A stretch of DNA of 64,000 bases from Hermatobates lingyangjiaoensis (taxonomy: Eukaryota > Arthropoda > Insecta > Hemiptera > Hermatobatidae), in the NCBI GenBank assembly GCA_026182355.1, contig JAPFBL010000119.1:2242001-2306000 (forward strand). The letters are read 5' to 3'. A model generated the notes under the pieces. The model did not search any database, was not told the origin of the DNA, and saw nothing but the letters and a program-made list of their open reading frames with translations. The position numbers were made by a program, and so were the translations under genes. This document shows, piece by piece, positions 1 to 11,867 of this stretch (the first letter of the stretch is position 1; the number at the start of each line of letters is the position of its first letter).

Positions 1-2107
1 TATTTACTTGTAGCCTTCATAATGAAAATATAAATTTTTGAATCGTCTGAAGACAGAGTTGATTTTTTGACAGACAACTCTCAAAGAGTCGAGCAACATT
101 AGTTCTACAGTGCATTATTATCTTTTTCTGTGGTCATTTACTTTTTAGTGCCTATAATCCATCAGTCAAATAAAGTTTTTTTTAACAAGAACAAGTAGGA
201 AGTAATTTTATTTAAATAACACACATTTGAATTCATTTTATCCAGGAATTTTTGAATGATGAGCATCCAAGCAAATTGGAATCATTAAACAAAAACTGTC
301 TCCTGAATGGATTTATAGAAAAAGAAGGATAATGTTTCAATTGAAATTCTGATGATAAATAGTGAAACTAGGAAATCAAGTAAAGCATCATCAGAAACTA
401 TTAGATAAGAACTACAAAGCAACATATAAGAGATTTTAATTGCATTGGAAAACTGAAACATTAAAGCGTTTGACTTTTAGTGTGTTTTAGAGTTTATATT
501 ATGCTTTTTTGTCTCTACAATTCTGAGTACAACAGTCATAAATAATACAGAACAATAAAGAAAATTTAAATTCATACTGTACCAAATCGTAATAGGAATG
601 TTTTATAATTAGTTTAAAAAATATGTCACTGAAAACAAATTTTAGCCCTTTTTATCCATTTACTGTTCAATTTTAGCCCGAGTGGCACCCGGTAGTTGAC
701 AACACTGGTTGAAACCATCGAAAGGTTCTCATATTGTTTTCACAATACTTGATACATCATACACCTCACGTCATTATTGACCAGTAGTTCATACTTAGGA
801 AACCCAAATTAAATATGTTGGTGCATTTTTGATATCAGACTGACATTCAATGGGCACCTCTGTAGTAAGTACAAGTTAGGGTTTTACTTAACGTGCTATC
901 TCTTTTCTGTTTCACACAATGAGCAATTTTCTCTTTTTGTGTCCATGTTATATATATATATATATAACTGAATAAACAAATGGAATATATATGGACAGTA
1001 CAACAGCAAAATCAATAAAGCGTTGTTAGTTTTTTAGGTTGAAATAAAAGAAATGCCAGCGGTTTTGTTCCTATTTAAAACCTGAACAGAAAATACAAGA
1101 AAACAGAAATTATGCATACAGATATTTTACTTTGCAATTGTATGTAAATTCCAATAGAATCTCCACTACTAGCAGTTCTTGCTGATTTTAAACATTTTAA
1201 TTTAAACCATTAAAAATAAACTATTAGCAGATGATTTATTTTTAATTGCCGAAAAAGTATAGGAACAACGTAAGTTAAATGAGTTTAATTCTTTTTACAG
1301 TCATTTATAATTTACATGTGAAACAGAATTGAACATTGAATGGCTCTAAAACCTTTTAGTTTATTAGTTTAAAAAATATATGACTGAAAACAAATATGAT
1401 TAATGTTAAAATGTTATCTACTAGTAACATCTAATTTTTATTTAAAATTTTAATCAATTATATGGTTGTTAATATTTAATAAATAGTTGATAATAGACTT
1501 TCTTATAAAAAAAAAAGTTTCTGAATTAAAATAGTTTGGGACCTGAATATTGAAGACACCGACAGATGGCGCAGGTATTCACAAAAACTTGACAAACTGT
1601 GACGTTTATGGTTCAGTCAAATATTGTAGATTTATCAGTAGATCATATAAATATTTTTGAATAATAAAAAATTAGTTTCAACATTCTTATTAGAAAATTA
1701 TTAACTTTATTATTAATAATATTCTTTTTTCAGAATATTAGCATGTATTGTTATATCTGATTTAAAATAATTATTCATATTTGCAAACTAATTAAAAACA
1801 TGGTTTTATTTATGTTATAAGGTAAATAGCTGAGACAGCTGAAATGCTGCTCGGTTTCCTAAGAGTGAGTGTAGGCGAACATATTTGAAAGTCTTCAATG
1901 TCCTTTTTTAATCCCATAAGGATATTTCATAACAGTGGATTTGTAATGGGTTTTGCAAAAGAAAATATTGATAGCTTGTAGATCTGTTAAAGATTATATT
2001 TGAATCAGTTACACATATTATTAATGCCAATTGTGCAATAATGATATTGCCATTCTGAAAATGTTTTTTTGTATTAAATTGTTTCTGTTTAATAAAAATT
2101 CTAAAAT
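1..2107. other. AT-rich intergenic DNA
   Basis: No gene seen. A 35-bp direct repeat TTTAAAAAATAT...CTGAAAACAAAT occurs at 611-646 and 1366-1402. Short (TA)n at 948-966. Confidence 0.5.
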
Positions 2108-2742
2108 GATCTGTGAAACTCTATATAAGTCAGTATTTATTGTGGTAGATGGATCAGGAGCTTGGCAAAAAAAAACAGTAAGGCAAAAATATTCATTTTT
2201 TTTTTAATGGAATTATAATTCTATTTTTATAAAAACTATAAATTTTTGCATACATCAAAGGATATGATTATTTTCTTGTAGTCCCAGTAGTAGAGTAGCC
2301 TTTGAGTAGAGAAGGAAAAACTGTTCTTATTTGGCCAACGTAAAGGGAAATTCTCATATGTTTTTAACAACTATATCTCTTTCCCGATTGAAAAATATTC
2401 ATGTTTTAAAGTTAAAATAAGGTTAGGTATATACTGAATTGGTGCAAATACAATCTTTGGTTGATTTCCAAACTATTATTATTTCTCAATAGGTAACCCG
2501 TTGTTTATTTTTGTGAATTAAAATAGTTTGGTACTAGTTGATGTTTCAATAGAAAAATTTCGCAATAAATGGAATGACTGATGTTTAGTTTCACATTTTG
2601 GGATTCAAAAAGGATATTACGACTTCCAAAGTTTTCCACCCAGTTATTTTCTTTTAAGATAGAGGTCAGCATCTCATCCATAACAAGCTCCTGATCTATC
2701 TACCAGAATAAATACTGACTTATACAGAGTTTCACACCCTGT
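2108..2742. repeat. long-spaced inverted repeat
   Basis: Arms of about 55 bp (2108-2165 and 2685-2742) share TAAGTCAGTATTTATT and GATCAGGAGCTT in inverted orientation, with ends GTGAAACTCT and AGAGTTTCAC. The 520-bp interior is AT-rich with no frame. A non-autonomous DNA element is possible; no target duplication seen. Confidence 0.45.
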
Positions 2743-3438
2743 GTAAAACTTTACCGATATATTCGGATAAATTCATAGCATGTTACATGTTATTTCCATT
2801 ATTAGTATAATAGATTAATAATGAATTTATTTCCGTTGACTTACAAGTTTCAAAATTTGACTGGAAGAAATGAAAAGTTTGAAGACAGTTTAATATACAA
2901 TGACTATTTAGTAGTAAAAAATTAATAATATTAATTAATTTTGAACTAAAAAATCAAATTGATTATGAATACAGTATTCAGTGTACACGTCAAAGTTCAA
3001 TTTGATATGTGTTTAACAAGAAGATTAAGAGAGCGGTGTTTTAGCAACTGCTTCAGTAGAGTGCTTTAATTTGGCAAACTCTACATTTTAACAAACAAAG
3101 GGCAAGACTTATCGTTTCTCAACAACAAACTAAACTAATACAATTACTGTTTCACGAGATTTTCATTTGAAATTAAACTTTTTTTCAAAACGAATCAAAC
3201 CATTGGATGATTAATGAAATGATATACGTACCACAGTACGTATAACGTATTAGTGGAAAATAACGATAAAGACAAAGTTTAAATATCAGCCATTTTTTAT
3301 GAAATTAATAATAGATAAGCAACATTTGTATGAAAAAAATATTATGAAAATAAATTTATTAAAACCGAAAATATGTTTATATATTATTCAAATTTTTCAG
3401 TATGTTCAATTATAAATTATCCGTAAACACCATACCAT

Positions 3439-3764
3439 TATTTTTTATTTTGGTATAAAAATTATTATTCACCTAGCGGGTGATAACGTTAGCTGTTTAC
3501 CGGCGTTTTGTTTGATTGTTGATTCTAAAGATTCTACATTGGAAGTCCTAAATTTGCCCAACTCAAGTGCATTTCGAGTAGGGATCTTTAACGAGTACCT
3601 GACATCGTAAAGGCTCGGGACCGACGGCTTAACGTCCTCTCCGAGGAACAACGTACTCAGATTTATTCACCTCCCGCGTGAATAAATCGATGGTCAGGTG
3701 GGGATCGAATCCCGGACTACCAGCCCAGAGGAGAGTACGTTAACCACTTAGTTAATCTGGCCCC
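3439..3764 (-). mobile_element. tRNA-derived SINE with 14-bp target duplication
   Basis: On the minus strand a tRNA-like head (A box around TTAACTAAGTGGTTAACG, B box GGGATTCGATCCCC) is followed by a body with GAGAGGACGTTAAGCCGTCG and an AT-rich tail. AAACACCATACCAT (3425-3438) and AAATACCATACCAT (3765-3778) flank it. The short open frame inside is SINE sequence. Confidence 0.85.
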
Positions 3765-3927
3765 AAATACCATACCATACTTCTATACTAATGTTTTTTA
3801 TTGTAATGAATAAAAAATATTTTAATTATAATGTTGTTATAATTTACACAAATTTTTGTTTGCAAAATTGCAACTCTTGAAGAAAAATTACACAACATAT
3901 GCGCAGTATAGTCTAGACTCTAGAGAG

Positions 3928-4212
3928 CACTGGATATGAGTTTTAAGAGAGGCTCTATTACAGAGTTTCTCAGCAGTTTCTCTTCACACAATAAACAGTC
4001 GAAACGGCACCCCTATAAACGGTTGAATGGGTGTTTTGCTAATGCAACCCGTTCATGCGGGTAGGAGGATACCTGTTTCGACCGTTCAGAGGTTCACCAT
4101 TTCGGCCATTTCCGACAGAAACAGAAAGACTGCCTAGAAACTCTGTCAGAAAAACTCTCGAGAAACTTTGTTTTCTTAAAGTTTTGTTTTGAAAGAAACT
4201 CATATCAAGAAG
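3928..4212. repeat. imperfect fold-back rich in AGTTTCT
   Basis: GGATATGAGTTT at 3929 and AAACTCATATC at 4196 form inverted ends. Inside, ACAGAGTTTCTCAGCA and its near complement pair again. The centre is GC-richer (AACCCGTTCATGCGGGT hairpin). Unclassified. Confidence 0.4.
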
Positions 4213-7200
4213 TTTCCAATACTACTGATGTAACAACTGTAAACGACAATTTTTTGTTCAAATGAAACAGACGTGCATGTTTAATTAATCTAGTACACTG
4301 AGTTATTCAATGCATCTGTTGTATTATTTGTGTACTTTCATGGAAAATATCAATATATTCAGATTTTGGTAGTATTAATAATACAATGTGTCAATTAAAG
4401 CAACTCTTTTCATGATTTTATCGAAGCGAAATTTTCTATGATTTCGTCAAAGTCAGTTTAAAGTTTCTCTTCATTGTTTATACTAATCAAATATAGATTA
4501 CACTATCTGTCCTGACTCACTAACTCTCGCGATTTATGGAACACCAGTTCAATTTATATATGATGTAATATATATCCCTCTGCCATCGTCAGCTGTAATT
4601 GATAAGAAATTCTAATATTTGAAAAGTCAGCGTTTATCACTTTATTCAGCAATAAATATCAGGAGGTTATCTGAGGTAATAATTCTCTGATAAAAAAATC
4701 GCTAAATTAATTCATCTCATTCAATAACTGTATTAGTTGATGTAGATTCGCAGTTAATTGTATATAAGGTGCAAAATAGAGAAAAGTAGAGAGACTATTA
4801 TTTTTACGCATCTGTCAAAGTGGTACTTCCATTATTGTCATCCTCTGAACACCCCACTGACGTTCAAACCAAACGTCATTAGGAGCAACTATTTTTTACG
4901 TTATCAGTGGTGATAGTCACTTCACTTGGTATACTGTATGCACCTTATCCTTCTAGCCTTATGCACAATTATATCAAATCAGGCCGTTGCTTTTTTTTTA
5001 CCTCCCTTCGCTACCGAACCCAAAGATAGCTGAAATTGTGGTCTTACGCCATCGGAACACGCGCAAGGAAGACCTCGCAGAGGCAAGCACCCACAACATC
5101 ACGTCACGACTAATATTTAACTTGATGACTAAACTCCCCGAAGTCCTGTGATTTTCCATGGGAGAGTGTTTACAACTAATTTTCCTAGGGGAGCTTGATA
5201 TACTCCCTAGAAAATACTTAAATGAACTAAATAATTGTGACTATAACAAACAAGATAAATAAAACGAAAAGGTACCAAGACAAAGACATCTACAACTAAT
5301 CTCCAGAAGGTACATTAATATTCCATTGTGGAGGAAACTTGAAATAAATATGCAATCTAACCTAAAAGAATAGGTGGCAGTCACTTACTCGTGGTGCCCT
5401 GTCAAAAGCTAAACGGCTACCCAGGTTACCTAAATAATCCTTACTGGATAAGACTGTAGGTTTACATCCGAAGTGGTGGAAAACCCGAGCTGTTTTCTCT
5501 ACATTATCGAAATTATATCAATAAGGTTTCTACTGACATGTTTCAACCTCAGCTAATGTTCGTGACTAATTCACTGATATCTTGAACCTGTACCAACCAC
5601 TTCAGGGAGGGATAGGGCTAAACACCACCGGATGAAGTAAGTGCCATCAATGAAACGTTAAAAAAAATTCTCCACCTTCAGAACTTCGTGTTTGACTCCC
5701 GGTTCTCTTAGCCTCATCTCCCATAACCTTTATGTACGCTATATCTGTTACTCATCGTTGCGCCGGGAAGCAAAACAAATGTACTTTTCAGGCTTTTTCA
5801 TCAAATTGCAATGAACAAAGAGTATGTAATTGTTGAATTTGCAGAGACATTAGTTTCATCAAATAACAATACATATTTTATAAAAATGAACCATAAATTT
5901 CCTGAAAACTGCTGCCGTTGTAAGTATTATAATGTATACTCGAATTATATCTGTTTAAATTAAATAAAATAAATTCATTAAAAATATCTAATTAATAAAC
6001 TTATTTTTTAAGGATTTTATTTGTTTTGAAAACTAATTAATTTTTATTTTTGTTTTTAATTTGAAATTAAATTGGTTTCATTTGAAATAAATGAGGCTTA
6101 GTTTGAAATGAGAAACGATTAATTTGAATTAAAAAAGATTCAATTTGAAATAAAAAACCTATATTTGAAACATCTATTTAAAATTCTTAATTTTATACAG
6201 ATAGTTGAAATACGAAGCGAATTGTATTTATTTATTAAGGAGATTACATCTTTCGTAAAGTTATGTGAACAGCAAAGAAATTACTATTATTGTGTTGCAT
6301 GGGCTTTAAATATTAGGTGATGAATCAAATTTACTTACTTAAAGTTATCTGTTTTCAAATGCCCACACTTATAGGCTTTCAAAATTAGAGATATTTTAGA
6401 GGTGAAAAGAATGCCTCATATAAGATTTGGCACTCATTTTGTTTGAGCCACATTACCGGATTATTTTGCATTAGGAGTTCTAAATTTTGCCTAGCTCAAA
6501 TCTATTTAGAGTAAGAATCTCTATCAAGTACTTGACATCGTACTCAATTGGTTCGATGATTTAACATCTGCTTTTAGGGAGAAGGTAACTAGATTTTTGA
6601 ACATTCCCTGATAAGAGATCGAGAATCGAGTGAGAGACAATCCAGAGGACAGCTCGCAAACAACTGGACAATCCTTTCTCTCTTTAATATTTTATTAATT
6701 GTACTTCCTTTATTTGATTTGGAAGCAGGCATAATATTGTTTTGAAAGGAAGTTTTTATCCTTAAGATGGATGCATAGATAGATGGTTGAATTATTTAAA
6801 TCAACCATCTTGATGTTTCCTCAGAAAACAGAGAAATTATGGAAAAATATATTCTTGGTTTTTAAATTTAATTTTCAGATGGATTCCCTCAAGTTAAAAA
6901 AAGCAAACAAAGCAGAGTTATAAATATTAATATTTTCTATACCTACAGCTCAACAATTTGGGATACAACAAAATAAACAATAATTAAACTATGTGCTCTT
7001 CTATTTTAGAAGGAGATTGAAAGCTGTCGAAATATCTTGTTCTACCTATTCATGTAAAGATAATGAAGAAGAAACGTGATTATTTTGTTTTCTGGTAACG
7101 TACAGAACATTCCCCTCACTATATTGCTCCTCGTGTAGGGTCATGGTAACTGGATTAAGTCTGAATCTACCCTTCTTGACTGGTAACCTTATCTTAAAGG

Positions 7201-7529
7201 AATTGGTTTCCGTCAGCTTCTCATCTACTTTTAAGACAGCTTAAATTGATTGAACATTAAAACACAAAAGAACTATATTATTGTTTAAAAATAGTATATT
7301 TGAAACAGGTGGGAGTGGGGATAAGAATCTGTTGATGACGTATTAAATGAGCCCTTTGATTATCAAACTTCAAAGTTTAGTCTTTGAAGATCAGTTCAGT
7401 GTCTCTCTCTTCACTGCTTGGTCTTATCTCACATCCTATCTTGATAACGGCGCATGTCCAACTACTCCAATGAGGATTATTAATATTTTCTGTAGGTTTG
7501 CTTCTATTATTTATTATATATATATATAT
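4213..7529. other. AT-rich intergenic DNA
   Basis: Apart from the SINE piece at 6350-6610 I see no gene. 5000-5110 and 5360-5660 are less AT-rich but have no frame of note. Confidence 0.5.
6350..6610 (-). mobile_element. SINE fragment, body and 3' tail
   Basis: Complement of the SINE body (GACATCGTACTC region) plus a tail rich in CACTCATTTTGTTTGAGCC. The tRNA head is lost. The same tail occurs alone at 35815-36000 and 48200-48330. Confidence 0.5.
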
Positions 7530-7648
7530 CAATGATTAAACCACAATATGAAATGTAAAAAAAAAAGAATCTTTCAACCGTAACAAGCGGTCTACTTCAG
7601 AGTCAAAACTCAACTGAATCACTTGTTACGGTTAAAAGATCTTAGTCT
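7530..7648. repeat. family B ribozyme-like repeat, degraded inverted pair
   Basis: Left arm (-) and right arm (+) of the roughly 120-bp family B repeat meet near 7610. Both are diverged (CUUCAGAG replaces the usual CGUCAGAG complement). (TA)n lies on both outer sides. Confidence 0.6.
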
Positions 7649-7649
7649 T

Positions 7650-7682
<33 letters not shown>

Positions 7683-7689
7683 TATAAAT

Positions 7690-7888
7690 TCATAAACACG
7701 TGAAACAACAATCAATGATTAAACCACAATAAGAATGGGAAAACAAGACTAAGATCTTTCAACCGTAACAAGCGGTCTTCGTCAGAGTCAAAAACCCAAC
7801 TTGGGTTTTTGACTCTGACGAAGATCGCTTGTTACGGTTGAAAGATCTTAGTCTTGTTTTCCCATTCTTATTGTGGTTTAATCATTGA
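7690..7888. repeat. family B ribozyme-like repeat, head-to-head palindrome
   Basis: Nearly perfect inverted pair centred at 7800/7801 (ACCCAA/TTGGGT). Each arm contains GACTCTGACGA, the ACCG...CGGT hairpin, GAAAGATC and the tail CATTCTTATTGTGG. (TA)n flanks both sides. Confidence 0.8.
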
Positions 7889-7938
7889 TATATATATACA
7901 TTAACACATAGAAAAGAACACAGAAAGACACTACAGAA

Positions 7939-7984
7939 CTCACTTCGATATTTCGACATCCGTCGTCATCGGGAAGAAGTGCGA
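7939..7984 (-). ncRNA. hammerhead-like motif, family E
   Basis: Minus-strand copy of the motif at 41371-41416: CUUC, CCGAUGA, CGAC-GGAU-GUCG, AAA, UAUC, GAAG. Stem I CUUC/GAAG pairs directly beside the core; AUAU is self-complementary and AUC is a valid NUH. U4 of the core is C. Confidence 0.4.
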
Positions 7985-8479
7985 AGTACTCGCGTTGAGA
8001 AGCAAACTGCTACTCATATATATATATATATATATATATAGCCTCACCATTCCATCCCTACCTCTTCTCTCATTATGACGGTTACAGTGAAAAGTGCAAG
8101 TGGGTGTTTTTAATTACCGTTAACCTATAATTTACCCTAAGACGTATTTCTTATTTATATTTCTAATATTTAAAATACATGTTAAACATTTTTATTATTT
8201 GGTTATTATTATTTTATTCATTTATTATTATTTGTATTATTAATATTATTTATATATATATTTTAATTTTTATTAAAGCTTTAGTTCCCTTTTTTTATTT
8301 ATGTATTATATCCTTGTCCATCAATCTTTTTCCTTTCATTTGTTACTTTGTTTTTATTCTCTATCCTGAACTTAATTTTAAATTGATTTTTGTCAACCTT
8401 TTCCTTTGTGTCCTTGTGCGCATGACATGACTTTGATGCTCTTCAACCATCTCTGCAATAGTTCACTTGATTTCTTCTC

Positions 8480-8530
8480 TCTCTTATCTCTCCTGATGAC
8501 GGTTCAAATCGGAAATTAGAGATTTTAAGT
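8480..8530 (+). ncRNA. hammerhead-like motif, family F
   Basis: Exact CUGAUGA, then CGGUU/AAUCG stem II, GAAA, UUA and stem I UCUC/GAGA. Other family F copies: 19925-19962, 54880-54922 and 61518-61560 (all -). Confidence 0.45.
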
Positions 8531-9267
8531 GTGTATTTTTTATTTATTTTGTTTCTTTATCTATATTGATATATAATGAATATATACTGAAGAAACACAA
8601 AATAATGTGAAAAGAACAAAATAATTCAGTATGAGAAAATATACAAAAAAAAAGGAAAGACTAACATTTAGCCCCAAATTTTCAGTTTCAACTGTCACGA
8701 GGAGGATAAATTGAGAAATACACAAAACTTTCTGATGCAGAAACTTTTCCAACAGTCAAGTTATGATTGTTGATTACTGCTTACTGAAGTAATGAATGAA
8801 ATATAGTTATTTATTGTAAACCGTAACATTTGAAACGTTATATTAGTAAATATGACATTTGTTTACAATTAGGAATGATGAATTCACAATAATCACTGTT
8901 TTTATTGCCCAAATCATTAAAAAATTAAAAAGAAAACCATGAAATAAAGTGGATATTAAACAAAAAAATGTTTGTTTATGCTGAAGTACTAGGGTGGCTT
9001 TTTAGAGTTTAGTTAGCAGAATCCTAAATTAAGGACACTTATATAGGTCATATTAAACTTTTAAGGCAAAATTTTCAGTGATATTTAAACAACTTCTTCT
9101 TAGGTAGAAAACTGATATTTTGAAAATATTACAAAAATCTATTACATTAGAGTTTTAAAATAAGTATTTTTTTGTAGATGGACATAATGCTATGCTGTCC
9201 TTGCTAATACCGAATATGGGCACTTGTTTTTAAAACTTTCTCTTATAAAACATATATATATATAAAA

Positions 9268-9354
9268 GTAGGGTTTTTGACTCTGACGAAGACCGCTTGT
9301 TACGGTTGAAAGATCTTAGTCTTGTTTTCCCATTTCTTATTGTGGTTTGATCAT
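9268..9354 (+). repeat. family B ribozyme-like repeat, single copy
   Basis: Carries GACTCTGACGA, the hairpin, GAAAGATC and the tail to TGGTTTGATCATT, then a (TA)n array. Truncated before the terminal CACGTG hairpin. Confidence 0.7.
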
Positions 9355-9355
9355 T

Positions 9356-9383
<28 letters not shown>

Positions 9384-9386
<3 letters not shown>

Positions 9387-10010
9387 TGGGGAGCAGGCCT
9401 TCATTTATACACGTTTTATTAAAAGTAATGCCCAATTTAACTTTTACACTTTTTCTTATCTTATATGAAGGCAGTCAGAAGGCGAACCAGTCTGGGAGAG
9501 GTATAGAAGTTAATCGATTACCTTCCCAGATACAAATGACGGATGGAAGGTAACCATGAGCCTGGTGAAACCTCAACATACCTTTACCTTTGATAACCTC
9601 CCTAGTTGTGAATATGTGTTATGGACTCGTTATGTTTATTTTAGTTTATTTTAATTGTTATTCACTTTTCGATCATTAATAATTTTATATATTCTTTAAC
9701 CTTGAAAATGGTCAACGATGACCGAAACATGTCGGTGTATAGTAATAAAAATTTTGGTGAACTTATGTTTTTAGTTCCAGAACCATGGAAGTCAAGTATG
9801 AGAACACTTGAAAAACGGATAAGAAAAAGTGTAAAAGTTAAATTGGGCATTACTTTTAATAAAACGTGTATATATATATATGTATATATATTGGTGTATA
9901 CTGGCAGCAAGTCTTCTTTTAAACAAGTGTTGTTAAAAAGCACAGCGGCTTCAGCATTAATAATCTTTTTAGAAAGATGTTCTATTTGCCTTATTATATT
10001 CTTAATATAA
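9384..10010. mobile_element. PLE 5'-end fragments, divergent pair plus an abutting third fragment
   Basis: The right half (9700-9870, +) begins at a degenerate hammerhead-like motif and encodes a PLE N-terminal stretch (FGELMFLVPEPWK, then KLGITFNKTCI) before entering (TA)n. The left half (9384-9462, -) is an inverted copy of its distal part and continues to a CINEGLLPKY-like motif before (TA)n. A third fragment (9885-10010, -) encodes NAEAAVLFNNTCLKEDLLP followed by VYTNIY and meets the second half tail to tail at the (TA)n. Only 5' coding sequence is present; no RT. The frame on each strand is mobile-element sequence, not a host gene. Confidence 0.7.
9694..9740 (+). ncRNA. degenerate hammerhead-like motif
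   Basis: UUGAAAA replaces CUGANGA. Then GGUCAACGAUGACC hairpin, GAAA and CAUGUC; ACAUGU is self-complementary. Stem I ACC/GGU pairs. The PLE N-terminal frame starts across the motif. Probably inactive. Confidence 0.35.
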
Positions 10011-10184
10011 AATTAAGAAATATAATATAATATATATTATATAAAATAATATATACTATTATTTTCTATTAGCTCAAAAATTAATCTACCTAATTCCATA
10101 ACAAGAATAGGAAAACAATCTTGAAGAAAACTAATGAAACAAACTATATTTGACACTACACAAACACAAACTGGGTTAAAAAAC

Positions 10185-10240
10185 TAAAGGGAAACAAGCT
10201 TTCGGCCACATTGGCCATCATCAGGTAAACAGTAAACAAT
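10185..10240 (-). ncRNA. hammerhead-like motif, 3' end of the PLE
   Basis: Minus strand reads CUGAUGA, U, GGCC-AAUGU-GGCC, GAAA, GCUU. Both conserved boxes are exact; AGCU is self-complementary and CUU fits the NUH cleavage rule. One extra base separates CUGAUGA from stem II. Stem I pairing is weak (AC/GU, outer ACU/AGU). Its place just downstream of a PLE endonuclease is where such ribozymes are known. Confidence 0.5.
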
Positions 10241-10395
10241 AAAACGAAACAATTAAAACAAAAACCAAAAATTAACAACAAACTAAATTAGCACAGTTCA
10301 AATAGTGGCAGCGTGTAACTGTCAAAGCAGCGCTACATGCGCGCACCCACGCGTTAGACAGTTGAATCACTCCAGCACTTCTCGCCATCGACAGG

Positions 10396-11427
10396 TCACA
10401 GCATGGGAGAGTTCCGAACAAATTTTATTTTAGGTTCGAAGGTCCTAGAACTCGGGATGACGAACATGTCACTGATTTGAGAGTTGAGCGCGGGGCACAA
10501 ATCTTTGATTAATAAAGCCTCTAGTATTTGTAGCCTGCCTCGATCACTGTTCTCAGCCAAAACTGAGGTTCCCTCTACTAGCATATTTCTAGTGAGGGCA
10601 CCTCCGTGTTTTTTCCTAACATGATCCTTAGGGGCTTCTGTGGAGAGATGGAGGGTTAGACGCCTCGACAGCTTCGTTGTTGTCATGCCGATGTAGGTAG
10701 AAGGAAGGGCTGCACAGTTCCCTTGAGTACATGAAAACTTATACACCAGGTGACTACGCTGAAGGTCGGGCGTTACTTCTCTATTGCCATTTTTAATGAG
10801 TAGATTGCTAGTTTTCTTGGTCTTATAGAAGATGGTGAGGCGAATTATGTCCTCAGTGTTGGTGGTTTTAATATGACCATCGATAATTTTTCTCAGGGAC
10901 TTCTCATCTTCCTTATACTGCGTAGACAAGTAGGCTTTGTAGAACAAGGGTATTTGTTCTCCGGTCTGCAGAGTCTCTCCCTTTTCGTCAACGCTAGTGC
11001 ACCACTGATCAAGAACTCTGGCAATCGCTTGGCTAACTTCATTGTTAGAGTAGCCGTTGTTAACTAAGATTTTTGTAGCATTCTCTAGTTCTTCGTGTAC
11101 ACTAGTCCAATTGCTACAATAAGTCAGGGCTCTCTTCACATAAGCATTGATGGTAGCTCGCTTATATCGGTCTGGGCATTCGCTCTGTCCATTAAGACAA
11201 AGTCCTGCGTTAGTGGGTTTTCTATATACTCGCGTACTCAAGCCTTCGCGGTTTATATTGACTAGGATGTCCAGAAAGGGAATACGTCCGTCCTGACTCC
11301 TCTCGATAGTTAGTGAGAGATCTGAAGCTTGTTGGAGTTGTTGGTGAAGGTATACGACTTCCTCCTTGTTGTTAGCAAGTACGAATATATCGTCTATATA
11401 GCGGGCATAAACAGTAATATAGGGCAT
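10396..11427 (-). CDS. 5'-truncated Penelope-like polyprotein: RT palm to GIY-YIG endonuclease
   Basis: 343 open codons with no internal stop. The frame enters directly in the catalytic core of the reverse transcriptase: YIDD at residues 10-13, the metal-binding aspartates of the palm. The RT C-terminal part follows (RIPFLDILV, RVYRKPTNAG). The C-terminal third is a GIY-YIG endonuclease of the Penelope type: VYKFSC at 228-233 stands in for GIY, YIG at 245-247, RR at 255-256, H260, H269 and H274, and the catalytic glutamate probably E303 in ILEALL. RT and endonuclease together are diagnostic of Penelope-like retroelements, which prime reverse transcription from nicked DNA. Everything upstream of YIDD is missing; the copy breaks in a (TA)n array at about 11428-11455, so the first Met is not a native start. 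The intact frame suggests fairly recent insertion. Confidence 0.9.
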   Translation of the reverse strand: MPYITVYARYIDDIFVLANNKEEVVYLHQQLQQASDLSLTIERSQDGRIPFLDILVNINREGLSTRVYRKPTNAGLCLNGQSECPDRYKRATINAYVKRALTYCSNWTSVHEELENATKILVNNGYSNNEVSQAIARVLDQWCTSVDEKGETLQTGEQIPLFYKAYLSTQYKEDEKSLRKIIDGHIKTTNTEDIIRLTIFYKTKKTSNLLIKNGNREVTPDLQRSHLVYKFSCTQGNCAALPSTYIGMTTTKLSRRLTLHLSTEAPKDHVRKKHGGALTRNMLVEGTSVLAENSDRGRLQILEALLIKDLCPALNSQISDMFVIPSSRTFEPKIKFVRNSPML

Positions 11428-11713
11428 AAATATATATATATATATGTGTGTGTGTGTGTTTTATAATTTTTTTTGGAAAAAAATCATTCCAAATCATATT
11501 AACTCATTAGTTGTGCAGTCTGTAATTGTTTGGTTTTTTACTCATAATGGGAAAAACGATAATTGATTGTCCCCACAAAAAAGTGGATATTAAATCTTGA
11601 ATGTAACGGTAGATTGTTTTCAATTTTCAATGTATTCATTATTTCTTTTAGAGAACTTTTTGAGTGTTCTGCATGAGTTTTCAATCTATTTGATAATATA
11701 TATATCTATATAT

Positions 11714-11803
11714 ACAATGATTAAACCACAATAAGAATGGGAAAACAAGACTAAGATCATTCAACCGTAACAAGCGGTCTTCGTCAGAGTCAAAAACCCA
11801 ACT
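11714..11803 (-). repeat. family B ribozyme-like repeat, single copy
   Basis: Minus-strand unit from AACCCAACT to CAATGATTAAACC, between (TA)n arrays on both sides. Confidence 0.7.
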
Positions 11804-11804
11804 G

Positions 11805-11848
<44 letters not shown>

Positions 11849-11867
11849 TATCGACCGTGTAATAGAA

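Larger units (their letters stand above)
10140..11455 (-). mobile_element. Penelope-like element, 5' truncated, with 3' hammerhead-like end
   Basis: Contains the RT-endonuclease frame above plus about 250 bp of 3' sequence. On the minus strand, downstream of the stop, a hammerhead-like fold lies at 10185-10240. The 5' edge is a (TA)n(TG)n microsatellite (11430-11458). No clear target duplication was seen. Confidence 0.8.

Noticed and set aside
1564..1572. AGATGGCGC as a CTCF-type insulator site
   Set aside because: A single 9-mer without context or a second site; expected by chance or in repeats.
3469..3651. 60-codon minus frame
   Set aside because: Lies wholly inside a tRNA-derived SINE with target duplications.
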